Shown here: positions 33,659 to 42,296 of the stretch, in pieces
Position numbering within the stretch: position 1 is the stretch's first letter
How the letters are laid out: every line of letters begins with the position of its first letter
Origin: RPQJ01 sp035554635
Lineage (GTDB): Bacteria; Pseudomonadota; Gammaproteobacteria; Steroidobacterales; Steroidobacteraceae
Direction of reading: 5' to 3'
Length of the DNA stretch: 64,000 bases
Assembly: GCA_035554635.1 (NCBI GenBank)
Contig: DATMIB010000262.1
Span: 14,818 to 78,817, forward strand
Notes under the pieces: model-generated
Told to the model about the DNA's origin: nothing
Seen by the model: the letters and a program-made list of their open reading frames with translations, nothing else
Databases searched by the model: none
Translations under genes and position numbers: made by a program

Positions 33659-35059
33659 ATGCTGCGACGACCCGACCCCACGTTCTACCCGTCCCCCCGG
33701 CTCGCGATGGAAGCGCCACGCGAGCAGTACGGCTACACGGTGCTGCTGAGCCCGGGCGGCGCGCAGCCCGATGCCCTGGCGGTCGTCGACCTGCAACCCG
33801 GTTCGCCGTCGTACTCGCGCGTCGTGCACACCGTGACGATGCCGCACAAGGGCGACGAGTTTCACCACTTCGGCTGGAATGCGTGCTCGTCGTCGCTGTC
33901 GCCGATGGGCGGGCACGCCTTCCTCGAACGACGCTTCCTCGTGATCCCGAGCATCCGCTCGTCGCGGATCTACGTGATCGACACGAAGCCGCACCCGACC
34001 GAGGCGAAGATCCACAAGGTGATCGAGCCCGAGGAGGTGTTTCGTCGCACGGGCTACTCGCGCCCGCACACCGTGCACTGTGGCCCCGAAGGCATCTACG
34101 TCAGCACGCTCGGTGGCGGCGGTCCCGACGGCACCGAAGGCCCGCCGGGCATATTCGTGATGGACTGCGAGACGTTCGAGATCCTCGGCCGCTGGGAGAT
34201 CGACCGCGGGCCGCAGGAACTGCATTACGACTTCTGGTGGAACCTGCCACGCGACTACATGGTGTCGAGCGAATGGGCGCGACCGCCGCAGTTCGAGAAC
34301 GGGATCGTGCCCGAGGACCTGCTCGCCAACCGGTACGGCCACCGGCTGCATTTCTGGGACCTGCGTGCACGACGCAACGTGCAGACGATCGACCTGGGCG
34401 CACAACACCAGATGCCACTCGAGGTGCGCCCCGCCCACGATCCGGTGCGCGAGTACGGTTTCGTCGGCGTCGTGGTCGACACGACCAGCCTCGAGGCCTC
34501 GATCTGGACCTGGTGGCGCGAGGGTGGCAAGTTCCACGCCGAGAAGACCGCGGTGATCCCGCCGGAACCCGCGGCCAAGGACGACCTGCCGCCACTGCTG
34601 CAGGGGTTCGGCGCGGTGCCGCCACTGGTCAGCGACATCGACCTCTCGATGGACGACCGCTTCCTGTACGTGTCCTGCTGGGGCACGGGCGAGATGCGCC
34701 AGTACGACGTCACCGATCCGCGGCGCCCGAGGCTCGCCGGTTCCGTGCACGTCGGCGGCATCGCGCGCCGCACGCCGCACCCCAACGGCAAGCGCTGTGC
34801 CGGCGGTCCGCAGATGGTCGAGATCAGTCGTGACGGCCGCCGCGTGTACTGGACCAACTCGCTGTACTCGACCTGGGACGAGCAGTTCTACCCAGGCGGC
34901 ATCCCCGGTGTGCAGGTCATGGCGGAGGCAGGGCCGGACGGTGGCCTGACGCTGGCACGCGACTTCTGGGTCGATTTTCCCGACGGCTATTGCGCCCACC
35001 AGGTGCGGCTCGAGGGCGGCGACTGTTCGACCGACTCGTTCTGCTATCCGTCGGCGTAG
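33659..35059 (+). CDS. SBP56 family selenium-binding protein / methanethiol oxidase
   Basis: A 466-residue protein of the selenium-binding protein (SBP56) family; characterised members oxidise methanethiol to hydrogen sulfide, formaldehyde and hydrogen peroxide using copper. Conserved blocks include EFHHFGWNACSSSLS, SSRIYVIDTKPHPTEAKIHKVIEPEEV, SRPHTVHCGPEGIYVSTLG and SDIDLSMDDRFLYVSCWGTGEMRQYDV. The ATG at 33659 has an AGGGAGG box at good spacing, which decides the start. No signal peptide is seen, unlike the periplasmic bacterial enzyme first described, so this copy is probably cytoplasmic. A membrane protein gene with many His residues follows after 20 bases. Confidence 0.9.
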   Translation: MLRRPDPTFYPSPRLAMEAPREQYGYTVLLSPGGAQPDALAVVDLQPGSPSYSRVVHTVTMPHKGDEFHHFGWNACSSSLSPMGGHAFLERRFLVIPSIRSSRIYVIDTKPHPTEAKIHKVIEPEEVFRRTGYSRPHTVHCGPEGIYVSTLGGGGPDGTEGPPGIFVMDCETFEILGRWEIDRGPQELHYDFWWNLPRDYMVSSEWARPPQFENGIVPEDLLANRYGHRLHFWDLRARRNVQTIDLGAQHQMPLEVRPAHDPVREYGFVGVVVDTTSLEASIWTWWREGGKFHAEKTAVIPPEPAAKDDLPPLLQGFGAVPPLVSDIDLSMDDRFLYVSCWGTGEMRQYDVTDPRRPRLAGSVHVGGIARRTPHPNGKRCAGGPQMVEISRDGRRVYWTNSLYSTWDEQFYPGGIPGVQVMAEAGPDGGLTLARDFWVDFPDGYCAHQVRLEGGDCSTDSFCYPSA

Positions 35060-35079
35060 GCACGCCCCGGCCGCCGCCG

Positions 35080-35733
35080 ATGCACGACGTCGTACTCGCG
35101 GCGTGGGTGGCGGTGCTGCTGAGCGGGGTCTATCACGGCCTGAATCCGGCGATGGGCTGGCCGCTCGCCGTGGCGGCCGGCATGTTCGAGCGCAGCCCGC
35201 GGGCGCTCGCGTCGGCGTTCTGGTCGCTGTCGGCCGGCCACCTGCTCGCGATGCTGGCCGTGCTGCTGCCATTCGCGCTGCTCGTCGCGATCGCGCGCTG
35301 GCAGCAACCGATCCGCGTCGTGGCCGCCTGCGCCGTCCTGGCGTTCGGATTGCTGCGATTGCTCAAACCGCGTCACCCGCGCGCGCTGGCGCGCATCCGG
35401 CCGACGCAACTGGTCCTCTGGTCGTTCGCGATTGCGGTCGCCCACGGCGCCGGGCTGATGCTGGTGCCGATTTTCCTCGGCATGTGTCGCCCGGCCGAGC
35501 TCGATGCCGGCCACCTGGCCGCGGCCACGCTGATGCGATCGAACGTCGGGCTCGCACTGCTGGTCGCACTGGCGCACTCGGCCGCGATGATCGCCGCGGG
35601 CGGATCGTGCGCGTGGCTGACGTATCGCTGGGTCGGCCTCGCGGCCGTGCCCAAGGCGTGGTGGAACACGGAGAGCCTGTGGGCCGCGAGCCTCGTCGCG
35701 ATCGGCGCGGTGTCGCTGGTGCTGGCGCTCTGA
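35080..35733 (+). CDS. Multi-pass membrane protein with conserved histidines, downstream of SBP56
   Basis: A 217-residue integral membrane protein with about six hydrophobic helices. Several helices carry His in similar settings: VYHGLNPAMGWPLAVAAGM (residues about 18-35), LSAGHLLAML, AVAHGAGLMLVPIFLG and ALAHSAAMIAAG. This pattern recalls metal transporters such as HupE/UreJ or NicO, but I cannot assign a family. It starts 20 bases after the SBP56 stop on the same strand. If SBP56 needs copper, a metal-handling role would fit; this is inference from context only. Confidence 0.6.
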   Translation: MHDVVLAAWVAVLLSGVYHGLNPAMGWPLAVAAGMFERSPRALASAFWSLSAGHLLAMLAVLLPFALLVAIARWQQPIRVVAACAVLAFGLLRLLKPRHPRALARIRPTQLVLWSFAIAVAHGAGLMLVPIFLGMCRPAELDAGHLAAATLMRSNVGLALLVALAHSAAMIAAGGSCAWLTYRWVGLAAVPKAWWNTESLWAASLVAIGAVSLVLAL

Positions 35734-35740
35734 GCGCGGC

Positions 35741-35857
35741 CTACTGGAAGATCCAGGTGACGATGCGGAACAGGATCAGGCCCAGCACCAGGTACGTCAC
35801 GACCACGACGGCAAGTTCCAGCACGCGGTAGATGATGGCGGGCCAACGCTGCTTCAT
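35741..35857 (-). CDS. 38-residue single-pass membrane peptide
   Basis: A frame of 38 codons from ATG 35857: a short basic N-terminus (MKQRWPAIIYRV), then one continuous hydrophobic helix (LELAVVVVTYLVLGLILF), ending with RIVTWIFQ. No recognisable family. It ends eight bases from the convergent membrane-protein gene. Codon pattern and the basic-then-hydrophobic layout suggest a genuine small inner-membrane protein, but without homologues visible here the call stays tentative. The frame is open upstream to 35956, a region that does not look coding. Confidence 0.5.
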   Translation of the reverse strand: MKQRWPAIIYRVLELAVVVVTYLVLGLILFRIVTWIFQ

Positions 35858-35998
35858 CGGAATCGCTCTGTCTCGGTTCACGCGACCAAGGTTCCTACGC
35901 GGACCGCACGACGGCAAGACGGGATTGGCCGCAGTCGCAATCGTGGCCGGGCCCACGGGCGCGGCAGCGCCTGCGCGCGTGCACGACGGCCCTTTCGA

Positions 35999-36445
35999 TC
36001 AGCGCTGCCCCGTCAGGCGATCGATGGTCTTGCGGCCCGCCGCACGCGACACCGGTTCGCCGTTGACCTGACAGGCCGTGTCGCCGACCGCCTCGCGCAC
36101 TGCGGAGCAGCCGGCCAGGATGCGGTCGTGCTGCACGTCGACGACCGTTTCGAACTGGGTCTCAGCGGTCGCACCGCCGCGAACGTGCGCAAGACAGCGC
36201 TGCCCGCCGTGGTCGTAGTGCGGCTCCGCCGCGTAGTCGGCCCCGAGGCTGCCCTGCTTCTGCAACCAGTCCGCGACCGCGCGGTCGCACTTGGCCTGCA
36301 GTTCCGCGAGCGCCTGCGCGTCGGGACCGCGATCGCAGCTCGCCGCCACCACGAGCACGCAAAGCGACAGCGCGGTGCGACCCGCAAACCCAGGCACGAT
36401 GGAGGCGCGGTCAGCGCGCCGCACAGGGGGGCTCTCGATCGACAT
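35999..36445 (-). CDS. Small putative lipoprotein, function unknown
   Basis: A 148-residue protein. After a long N-terminal region the signal-like segment ALSLCVLVVAASC could be a lipobox with Cys near residue 37, so it may be an outer- or inner-membrane lipoprotein. The remainder has four further Cys (QAKCDRAV, GQRCLAHV, LAGCSAV, TACQV), which could form two disulfides in the periplasm. A GAGGTGA box precedes the ATG at 36445. I recognise no family. It ends the minus-strand run of small genes that includes DUF1810. Confidence 0.6.
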   Translation of the reverse strand: MSIESPPVRRADRASIVPGFAGRTALSLCVLVVAASCDRGPDAQALAELQAKCDRAVADWLQKQGSLGADYAAEPHYDHGGQRCLAHVRGGATAETQFETVVDVQHDRILAGCSAVREAVGDTACQVNGEPVSRAAGRKTIDRLTGQR

Positions 36446-36498
36446 CGTCACCTCGTTTCGGTCCGCGCAGGCCCCACGAGGGCGAAAGAATCCACGCT

Positions 36499-36945
36499 TC
36501 AGTCCGGAGGTTGCAACTCCAGCAAGGCCAGCGTGCGTCGGTCCGGCCGGCCGGCGCAATACCGGTCGAGCAGACGCGCGTAGATCGAGCCGGGGCCAGC
36601 CGCGTGCGCAAACAGCGTCAGGCTCGAACACAGCTTCAAGTCGTCCGGTGTCCCGAACACCGCATGGGCGGTGAGACGCGCGTCGAGCAGTTCGAGCACG
36701 TTCGCGCACTGCTGCAGCCGCGCTCCGAGCACCGGGTGCGCGAGGTAAGCGCGGGCTTCGTCGAGGCTGCCGATGCCGTAGAAATGCGCAGTACTGCTGT
36801 GGCCAAGGCCCGTCAACTGCGGGAACACGAACCACATCCAGTGCGTGGTCTTGCGACCGCGGCGCAGCTCGTCGACGGCGGTCTCGAAGACACCGCCTGC
36901 CTGCGCCGCGACGAAGCGCGCGAGGTCGTACGGGTCCGCGCTCAT
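36499..36945 (-). CDS. DUF1810 family protein
   Basis: A 148-residue cytoplasmic protein, about the standard family size. Hallmarks: DLARFVAAQAGGVFETAVDELRRGRKTTHWMWFVFPQLTGLGHS in blocks, YGIGSLDEARAYLAHPVLG and HAVFGTPDDLKLCSSLTLFAHA. DUF1810 proteins have an NRDD/calpastatin-unrelated small alpha fold and unknown function. I chose ATG 36945, although the frame is open to 37578; the start overlaps the upstream gene stop by four bases, and no conserved residues precede it. Confidence 0.88.
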   Translation of the reverse strand: MSADPYDLARFVAAQAGGVFETAVDELRRGRKTTHWMWFVFPQLTGLGHSSTAHFYGIGSLDEARAYLAHPVLGARLQQCANVLELLDARLTAHAVFGTPDDLKLCSSLTLFAHAAGPGSIYARLLDRYCAGRPDRRTLALLELQPPD

Positions 36946-37535
36946 GGCACGTCCTGTGCCGGCCTTGCCCCCGACTTGCCGCCGACGTGCGCCCACAGCG
37001 CGCGCTCGAGCAGGGTCGGCGTCCACTGCCCGCCCAACCGGCGAGACGCATCGCGCAAGCCGTCGGCGTACCGCGCGTAGTAGCCGAGTGTCCACGCCAC
37101 GGGCCCGAGGCCCGGCAGCTGCGCCGCGACGAGCTCGTCGAAGAACGGGTACAGCTGCGGTGCAACCGCGGCCACGGCCGCCGAGGCGGTCGCCGGGCCG
37201 ATGCCCTTGAGTTGCGCCAGTGTCGCGACCGGCGCGGTGGCGTGCGGGATCGCCGCAAACGCCGCCGCGCTCGTCGTCGAGACCAGCGCCGGTTCGTTGC
37301 TCCGCACCAGCGCGAGGTTCGGTGCACGCCAGACACCGCGTGCCATTTTCCATTCCGTGAGACGGACCAGCTCCGCGTGGTCGAGGGCCATGGGTTTGCG
37401 CGCGGCGATCCGGACGGGCAGCTCGACGCGATACCAGCGGTCGAGTTCGGGCAGTCGTGCGACGCCTTGTCGCGCGATCACCTCCTCGTAGCTGCGCAGC
37501 GCGCGGTGCAGATCCTCGGGAGCAGGCAGCGTCAC
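36942..37535 (-). CDS. Helix-hairpin-helix-containing protein, function unknown
   Basis: A 197-residue soluble protein from GTG 37535. It has a helix-hairpin-helix motif, LAQLKGIGPATASAAVAAV (around residues 107-125), as in DNA glycosylases and structure-specific nucleases, preceded by LTEWKMARGVWRAP, which is also conserved in uncharacterised relatives. The catalytic residues of a glycosylase are not visible, so DNA binding is possible but activity cannot be claimed. It is translationally coupled to DUF1810. Confidence 0.65.
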   Translation of the reverse strand: MTLPAPEDLHRALRSYEEVIARQGVARLPELDRWYRVELPVRIAARKPMALDHAELVRLTEWKMARGVWRAPNLALVRSNEPALVSTTSAAAFAAIPHATAPVATLAQLKGIGPATASAAVAAVAPQLYPFFDELVAAQLPGLGPVAWTLGYYARYADGLRDASRRLGGQWTPTLLERALWAHVGGKSGARPAQDVP

Positions 37536-37546
37536 GGCGCGCGCGC

Positions 37547-37927
37547 TCAGGCGTCACGCCGCAGATAGAGCCGGACACCGGCGCCGATCAGGAGACACGC
37601 CAGTGCCATCCAGTCCGCGATCACGACGCGGGCCACCTGTGCGTTGTAGCCGCCGACGCTCCACACGAGATACAGGAACGACAGCACGCTGACGAAGCCG
37701 GCGACGAACGCGAGCCCCTGCCATTCGGGGCGGAACGCAGCCACAAGGAAAAAGACGCCGAGCAGGCCGAACAGGACCGCGCGGTGACGCATCAGGATCG
37801 CCAGGTTCGGCTCGTCGAACGGCAGGCCGTAGAGCGCCGTGAGCCGCTCCGGCCCGAACCAGCCGGACAGCGGCAGCAGGTGGATGACGGCGACGACCAC
37901 GAGCATTGTCGAAACCAGGTGGCGCAT
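37547..37927 (-). CDS. Small four-helix membrane protein
   Basis: A 126-residue inner-membrane protein with four hydrophobic helices: LVSTMLVVVAVIHLLP, AVLFGLLGVFFLVAAF, LAFVAGFVSVLSFLYLV and ADWMALACLLIGAGVRLYL. Conserved-looking positions are HLLPLSGWFGPERL and RHRAVLFG. Relatives are often annotated only as membrane proteins. It lies 11 bases upstream of the helix-hairpin-helix gene on the same strand; no function can be given. Confidence 0.72.
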   Translation of the reverse strand: MRHLVSTMLVVVAVIHLLPLSGWFGPERLTALYGLPFDEPNLAILMRHRAVLFGLLGVFFLVAAFRPEWQGLAFVAGFVSVLSFLYLVWSVGGYNAQVARVVIADWMALACLLIGAGVRLYLRRDA

Positions 37928-37963
37928 GCGGAGGTACTCCGGTGCCGGTTCGCGCCGTGGACG

Positions 37964-39064
37964 TCAACGCGCGCACAACCCCAGCTTGGCTTCGGCGGAA
38001 CATTCCCGGCAGGCCGCAACGACGTCGTCCTGGCGGGCGATCACGCACTGCAGGAAGTCCTGCGCCTCCGGCTGGTCGATCCGGTAGTACGGGTCCATCG
38101 AGCCCTGGCACCAGTTGGTGGCGCCCGACAGCACGGCCGCGATGGCCGGCTCGACGACGCCGCCGCGTTCGAGGAACAACGGCGAGCCGGAATCGCCGAA
38201 ACAGACGACGTCGTCGCCGCGCCTGATGCTCTGGCGCGGTACCAGCGAGTTCTCGAACAGGTTCTTGACCGGGCCGACCCGCGCGATGCGCTTGACCTCG
38301 TTGCCACCGCCGAGGTCGGTCTGCGGGCCGAGCCCACGTGTCGGCCGCGTGCCGTAGAGCTTGGTCCAGTTGAGGCCGTACCCCACGCTCACGACGGGTG
38401 TGCCGACGATGCCCTCGATCGCATCGAGCTCGCCGACCGCACGTAGCGGCAGCGGGGTGATGCCCGCGACGGCCTGCTCGAGCACCAGCGCGCCGACGTC
38501 GGGCTGTTGCAGCAGGTTCGAGTTGACGGCCGTGGCACGACCGTCGCGACGCAATCCGTCGCGCAGGTATTGCGGATGGGTGAGGCCGTGCGCAATCGGC
38601 ACACCGTCGTTGCGTCCCGCGATCGCGACGGCGTGGAAGGTCGGGAACGGTACCGACTTCGCCGCCGGGTCGCAGTCGTAACCGGCCGGCATGAATTCGC
38701 TGTACGGCACGCCCTGCTCGCGCACGAAGCAACGGAAGTCGTTGCCGGTCGCGACCAGGTCGAACGTGACCCAGGCCCGGTCGTAATACCCCGCGACACC
38801 GATGTCGTTCACATAGTTGTAAGCCGTGCAGTGCGCCGCGGTCATGAACACCTTCGGCGCGACCAGCGCTCCTGAACAGGACTGCTCCGCGTAAGCGACC
38901 TCGGGTCGTTCGCCCGGCGGCAGGTAGACGAAGTACTCGTAGTAGGCGCCCGCGGCCGGGAACCGGTTGCCGGTGTCGGGCGTGCCGTCACTGGCGCGCG
39001 CGGCCGGAAGCGCAAACAGCAGCAGCGCGGTGGCCGCGACCCGACGACGAGTCGGTCTGTCCAT
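37964..39064 (-). CDS. Secreted trypsin-like serine protease (S1 family)
   Basis: A 366-residue exported protease. A signal peptide (ATALLLFALPAARASD) precedes the S1 fold. The triad is visible: His in FMTAAHCTAY, Asp in QQPDVGALVLE, Ser in CFGDSGSPLFL. Several Cys (SCSGAL, AAHC, RCF, CVI, CREC) suggest disulfides in the periplasm or outside. Length exceeds the 230-residue core because of a long insertion around residues 110-170 and a Cys-rich C-terminal tail (LQCVIARQDDVVAACRECSAEAKLGLC). A strong purine-rich GAAGGGGG box precedes the ATG at 39064. Target unknown. Confidence 0.85.
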   Translation of the reverse strand: MDRPTRRRVAATALLLFALPAARASDGTPDTGNRFPAAGAYYEYFVYLPPGERPEVAYAEQSCSGALVAPKVFMTAAHCTAYNYVNDIGVAGYYDRAWVTFDLVATGNDFRCFVREQGVPYSEFMPAGYDCDPAAKSVPFPTFHAVAIAGRNDGVPIAHGLTHPQYLRDGLRRDGRATAVNSNLLQQPDVGALVLEQAVAGITPLPLRAVGELDAIEGIVGTPVVSVGYGLNWTKLYGTRPTRGLGPQTDLGGGNEVKRIARVGPVKNLFENSLVPRQSIRRGDDVVCFGDSGSPLFLERGGVVEPAIAAVLSGATNWCQGSMDPYYRIDQPEAQDFLQCVIARQDDVVAACRECSAEAKLGLCAR

Positions 39065-39205
39065 GAAGCCCCCTTCGCAGTTCGTTCCGTGATCCGTTGC
39101 GGGCCCCGTCGCCGGGACGGCGGCCCGTCGACGCGCCTGCCCGCGGACAGGCAGGGCATCGACGAAGCCGCAGTGTCGCGCGCCCGGTCACGGCCGGGCA
39201 AGTCG

Positions 39206-40501
39206 TCAGCCGAGCGCCTGCTCGAGGTCGGCGATCAGGTCGTCGGGGTGCTCGATGCCGATCGAGAGGCGCACCATGGCGTCGGTGACGCCCAGGCGAT
39301 CGCGTGTCTCCTTGGGCACGCCCGAGTGCGTGGTCGAAGCCGGGTGCGAGATCAGCGACTCGGTACCGCCGAGACTCACCGCGAGCTTGATGACCTGCAG
39401 CGCGTCGAGGAAACGGAACGCCTCGACCTCGCCGCCCTTGAGGTAGAACGAGAACGTCGAGCCCGCGCTCGCGCACTGGCGCTCGAACACCGCGTGACGC
39501 GGGTCGTCCTCCTGCAGGAAACCGAGATAGTTGACCGAGTCGACTTTCGGGTGCGTGCTCAGGAACTTCGCGACGATCTCGGCGTTCTGCGCCGCCTTCT
39601 GCATGCGCAGTTCGAGCGTCTCCATCGACCGCATGATCATCCATGCCGTGTTCGGGTCGAGCTGCGAACCCATGGAACTGCGCAGCAGGCGCACCGGCTT
39701 CACGAGTTCCTTGGAGCCGACCACGCCGCCCGCGACCAGGTCGGAATGACCGCCGATGTACTTCGTGAGCGAGTAGACCACGAGGTCCGCGCCGTGCTCG
39801 AGCGGCCGCTGGAACACCGGGCCGAGGAACGTGTTGTCGACGGCGAGCGGCGGTCGCTGACCGCCCTGTTCGCGTGCCAGCCACTCGGACGCCTCGCGCA
39901 TCAGGCGCAGGTCGACCAGGCCGTTGGTCGGGTTCGCGGGCGTCTCGGTCATGATCAATGCGACACGCCCGCCGTGCTTGCGCGCCAGTTCGAGTGCACG
40001 CGCCGCCGCGCCCATCACCTCGCCACGGTCACAGGCTGCGGACACGCCGACCGCACGGATCCCGAAGTTGGGCAGCGTCTTCTCGATCAGCGTCTCGGTG
40101 CCACCGTAGAGCGGCTGGCTGATCAGCACGACGTCGTTCGGCCGCAGGTAGGTCCACAGCGTCGTCGCGATCGCCGACATGCCGCTCGAGAACACGAGCC
40201 CGGCCTCGCCGCCCTCCCAGAGCGCGAGCCGGTCCTCGAGCACCTCGAGGTTCGGGTTGTTGAAGCGCGAATAGACGAGACCCGCGGCTTCGCCCGGCGG
40301 CGGTTCGCGCCGGCCGGCCGTGTAGTCGAAGAAGTCCTTGCCGTCCTGCGCGCTCTTGAACACGAACGTCGACGTCAGGAACACGGGCGGCTTGAGCGAG
40401 CCTTCGGACAACTTCGGGTCGTAGCCGTACCCCATCATCTGCGTCTGCGGGTGCAGCACGCGGTTGCCGAGCCTGCGCTTGTGATAGCTGTCGTATGCCA
40501 T
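39206..40501 (-). CDS. Trans-sulfuration PLP enzyme (cystathionine gamma-synthase family)
   Basis: A 431-residue type-I PLP enzyme of the Cys/Met metabolism family. The PLP Lys is residue 247 in SLTKYIGGH, with the family motifs YSRFNNPNLEVLEDRLALWEGGE, PLYGGTETLIEKTLPNFGI, TETPANPTNGLVDL, and GGTESLISHPASTTHS. Members include cystathionine gamma-synthase, cystathionine gamma-lyase and methionine gamma-lyase; which one this is cannot be decided here. It is about 40 residues longer at the N-terminus than the second copy at 55899. ATG at 40501 is divergent from the methyltransferase-like gene. Confidence 0.85.
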   Translation of the reverse strand: MAYDSYHKRRLGNRVLHPQTQMMGYGYDPKLSEGSLKPPVFLTSTFVFKSAQDGKDFFDYTAGRREPPPGEAAGLVYSRFNNPNLEVLEDRLALWEGGEAGLVFSSGMSAIATTLWTYLRPNDVVLISQPLYGGTETLIEKTLPNFGIRAVGVSAACDRGEVMGAAARALELARKHGGRVALIMTETPANPTNGLVDLRLMREASEWLAREQGGQRPPLAVDNTFLGPVFQRPLEHGADLVVYSLTKYIGGHSDLVAGGVVGSKELVKPVRLLRSSMGSQLDPNTAWMIMRSMETLELRMQKAAQNAEIVAKFLSTHPKVDSVNYLGFLQEDDPRHAVFERQCASAGSTFSFYLKGGEVEAFRFLDALQVIKLAVSLGGTESLISHPASTTHSGVPKETRDRLGVTDAMVRLSIGIEHPDDLIADLEQALG

Positions 40502-40737
40502 GGGACATCCCTGCGTGATTCCGAATCGCGCAGTGTACTGCCATGCACGCCGCCGGCCGTCACTTCGAGCGACAGGCATGACCGTTCGTTGTGGCAGTCG
40601 AACCGAAAGGTCTGGCGGCCAGCGCGGCCCGTGCCCTGCGACGGGCCGGTGCTCGCGTGCGGCCACGCGGGTTGCGTTCGACACGAGTGCCGCCCATGCT
40701 CCGCCGACCCATTTTTCGTCGCCACAGGAGGCCAGGG

Positions 40738-41577
40738 ATGAACAGGTATCTCGTCACGGCAGCGCTCGTCACGCTCGGGATGACGGCGTCGGGCATCGCG
40801 CAAGCCAAGGATGCCGACACGCTCGATGCCGCAGCGAAGAAGTCGCTCGAGCAGGCCGTCGCGGCCCCGCATCGCAGCGACGCGAACCGCGCGCGTGACA
40901 AGTACCGCCACCCGGTCGAGTCGCTGAGCTTTTTCGGCGTCGAGCCCGGCGACACGGTGGTCGAGATCTGGCCGGGCGGCGGCTGGTACACGGAGATCCT
41001 CGCGCCCTATCTCGCGGACAAGGGCAAGCTGATCGTCGCGAGCCCCGCGGGACGCGGCAGCGAAGGCATCGCCAAGCGGCTCGACGCCAACCCCGCGTTG
41101 TTCGGCAAGGTCGAGCGCGCCAACTTCCCGGCCCTGCTCGGCGGCACCGGCGTCGCGCCGGGCACGGCCGACGTGGTCGTGACGTTCCGCAACGTGCACA
41201 ACTGGGGCGCGGGCTACATGCACCCGGAGAAAAAGGGCTACAGCGACGAGGCGTTCCGCGAACTGTTCGCGATGCTGAAGCCCGGCGGCGTGCTGGGCAT
41301 CGTCGATCACCGGCTGCCCGAAAGCGCGAGTGCCGAACGCGAGAAGTCGAGCGGCTACATCAAGGTGTCGACCGTGCGTGCGCTCGCGGAGAAGGCCGGC
41401 TTCAAGTACGTCGGGTCGTCGGAAATCAATGCGAACCCGAAGGACACGGCCGACTGGACGGCCGGGGTCTGGACGCTGCCGCCGACGCTCGCGATGGGTG
41501 CGACGGACCGCGACAAGTACGTCGCGATCGGCGAAAGCGATCGCATGACGCTAAAGTTCGTCAAGCCGGCGAACTGA
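40738..41577 (+). CDS. Exported SAM-methyltransferase-like protein
   Basis: A 279-residue protein with a signal peptide (MNRYLVTAALVTLGMTASGIAQA). The rest has a Rossmann methyltransferase fold (FFGVEPGDTVVEIWPGGGWYTEILAPYL, LKPGGVLGIVDHRLPES), so a periplasmic methyltransferase-like protein with no SAM supply is odd. Many bacteria encode this exported family and its role is unknown. The ATG at 40738 has an AGGAGG box at normal spacing. The 3' end lies in a convergent gap with a strong hairpin at 41596-41627. Confidence 0.82.
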   Translation: MNRYLVTAALVTLGMTASGIAQAKDADTLDAAAKKSLEQAVAAPHRSDANRARDKYRHPVESLSFFGVEPGDTVVEIWPGGGWYTEILAPYLADKGKLIVASPAGRGSEGIAKRLDANPALFGKVERANFPALLGGTGVAPGTADVVVTFRNVHNWGAGYMHPEKKGYSDEAFRELFAMLKPGGVLGIVDHRLPESASAEREKSSGYIKVSTVRALAEKAGFKYVGSSEINANPKDTADWTAGVWTLPPTLAMGATDRDKYVAIGESDRMTLKFVKPAN

Positions 41578-41595
41578 CCGCGCGCAGGGCGCGAC

Positions 41596-41627
41596 GCTGC
41601 CGACGGACCGCGATGGCCGTCGGCAGC
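41596..41627. terminator. Bidirectional terminator-like hairpin between convergent genes
   Basis: A perfect 11-bp stem, GCTGCCGACGG at 41596-41606 with its complement at 41617-41627, and a 10-base loop sit in the 61-base gap between the convergent ends at 41577 and 41639. There is no clear T-run on either side, so intrinsic termination may be weak or need Rho. Confidence 0.5.
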
Positions 41628-41638
41628 GGCCGGCACGC

Positions 41639-42220
41639 TCAACTGAACAGCCAGCGCCGCACGAGCCGCGTGTAGCGGGGCATCACCACGTAGACCATCA
41701 GGAACACGACGACGCCGGTCACCGCCAGCGTCGTGAGCGGCTGCAGGCGGGGAACGCCCAGCGCGTCGAGCGCGGGCACCACGGCCATCGGCACCAGCAG
41801 CGCCAGCGGGTAGATCGCGGACCAGGTGAGCAGGTATTGCTTCCAGCGGACCGGCAGCTTCGCTTTCGCTCCTGCAGGCGTGAACCAGAAGTCCAGTCCG
41901 CTGCTGATGAAGAAGTCGTCGCCGGTCACGAACAGCGGGCGCGCCTCGTCGATCAGCCGGGCCCGGGCGTCGGACTCCATCCAGAGCCTCAGGTGCTCGT
42001 TCGTGTCGAAGCGGATCACGACCGTGTAGGTTTCCGTCAGGCCCGGGATGGGCCGGACGATGTGCCAGTCGAGACAGCCGGGCGAGGCGCGACACAGCGG
42101 CGCGATCCGCTCCAGCCAGCGTTCGTACTCCGCCTGCGCTCGTGCGCGCACACGATGCGTGATGACGACCGTTGCGCCCTGGTCGACGGCGGGCTGCACT
42201 GCTGCGGTTTGGGCATTCAT
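41639..42220 (-). CDS. Antibiotic biosynthesis monooxygenase-domain protein with C-terminal membrane helices
   Basis: A 193-residue protein. The N-terminal 115 residues form an ABM (dimeric alpha-beta barrel) domain: VVITHRVRARAQAEYERWLERIAPLCRASPGCLDW matches in pieces, and HLRLWMESDARARLIDEARPLF follows. The C-terminal part has two hydrophobic helices (LLTWSAIYPLALLVPMAVVPAL and LAVTGVVVFLMVYVVMPRY). This fusion occurs in other proteobacteria and is annotated only by domain; a monooxygenase activity is not shown. Confidence 0.8.
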   Translation of the reverse strand: MNAQTAAVQPAVDQGATVVITHRVRARAQAEYERWLERIAPLCRASPGCLDWHIVRPIPGLTETYTVVIRFDTNEHLRLWMESDARARLIDEARPLFVTGDDFFISSGLDFWFTPAGAKAKLPVRWKQYLLTWSAIYPLALLVPMAVVPALDALGVPRLQPLTTLAVTGVVVFLMVYVVMPRYTRLVRRWLFS

Positions 42221-42296
42221 GCTGTGATGGTTTCCGGTGCATCCACGGTCGACGCACGGAAACGCGGGCGCCGGCCGGAACGATGCTGTCTGGAAC

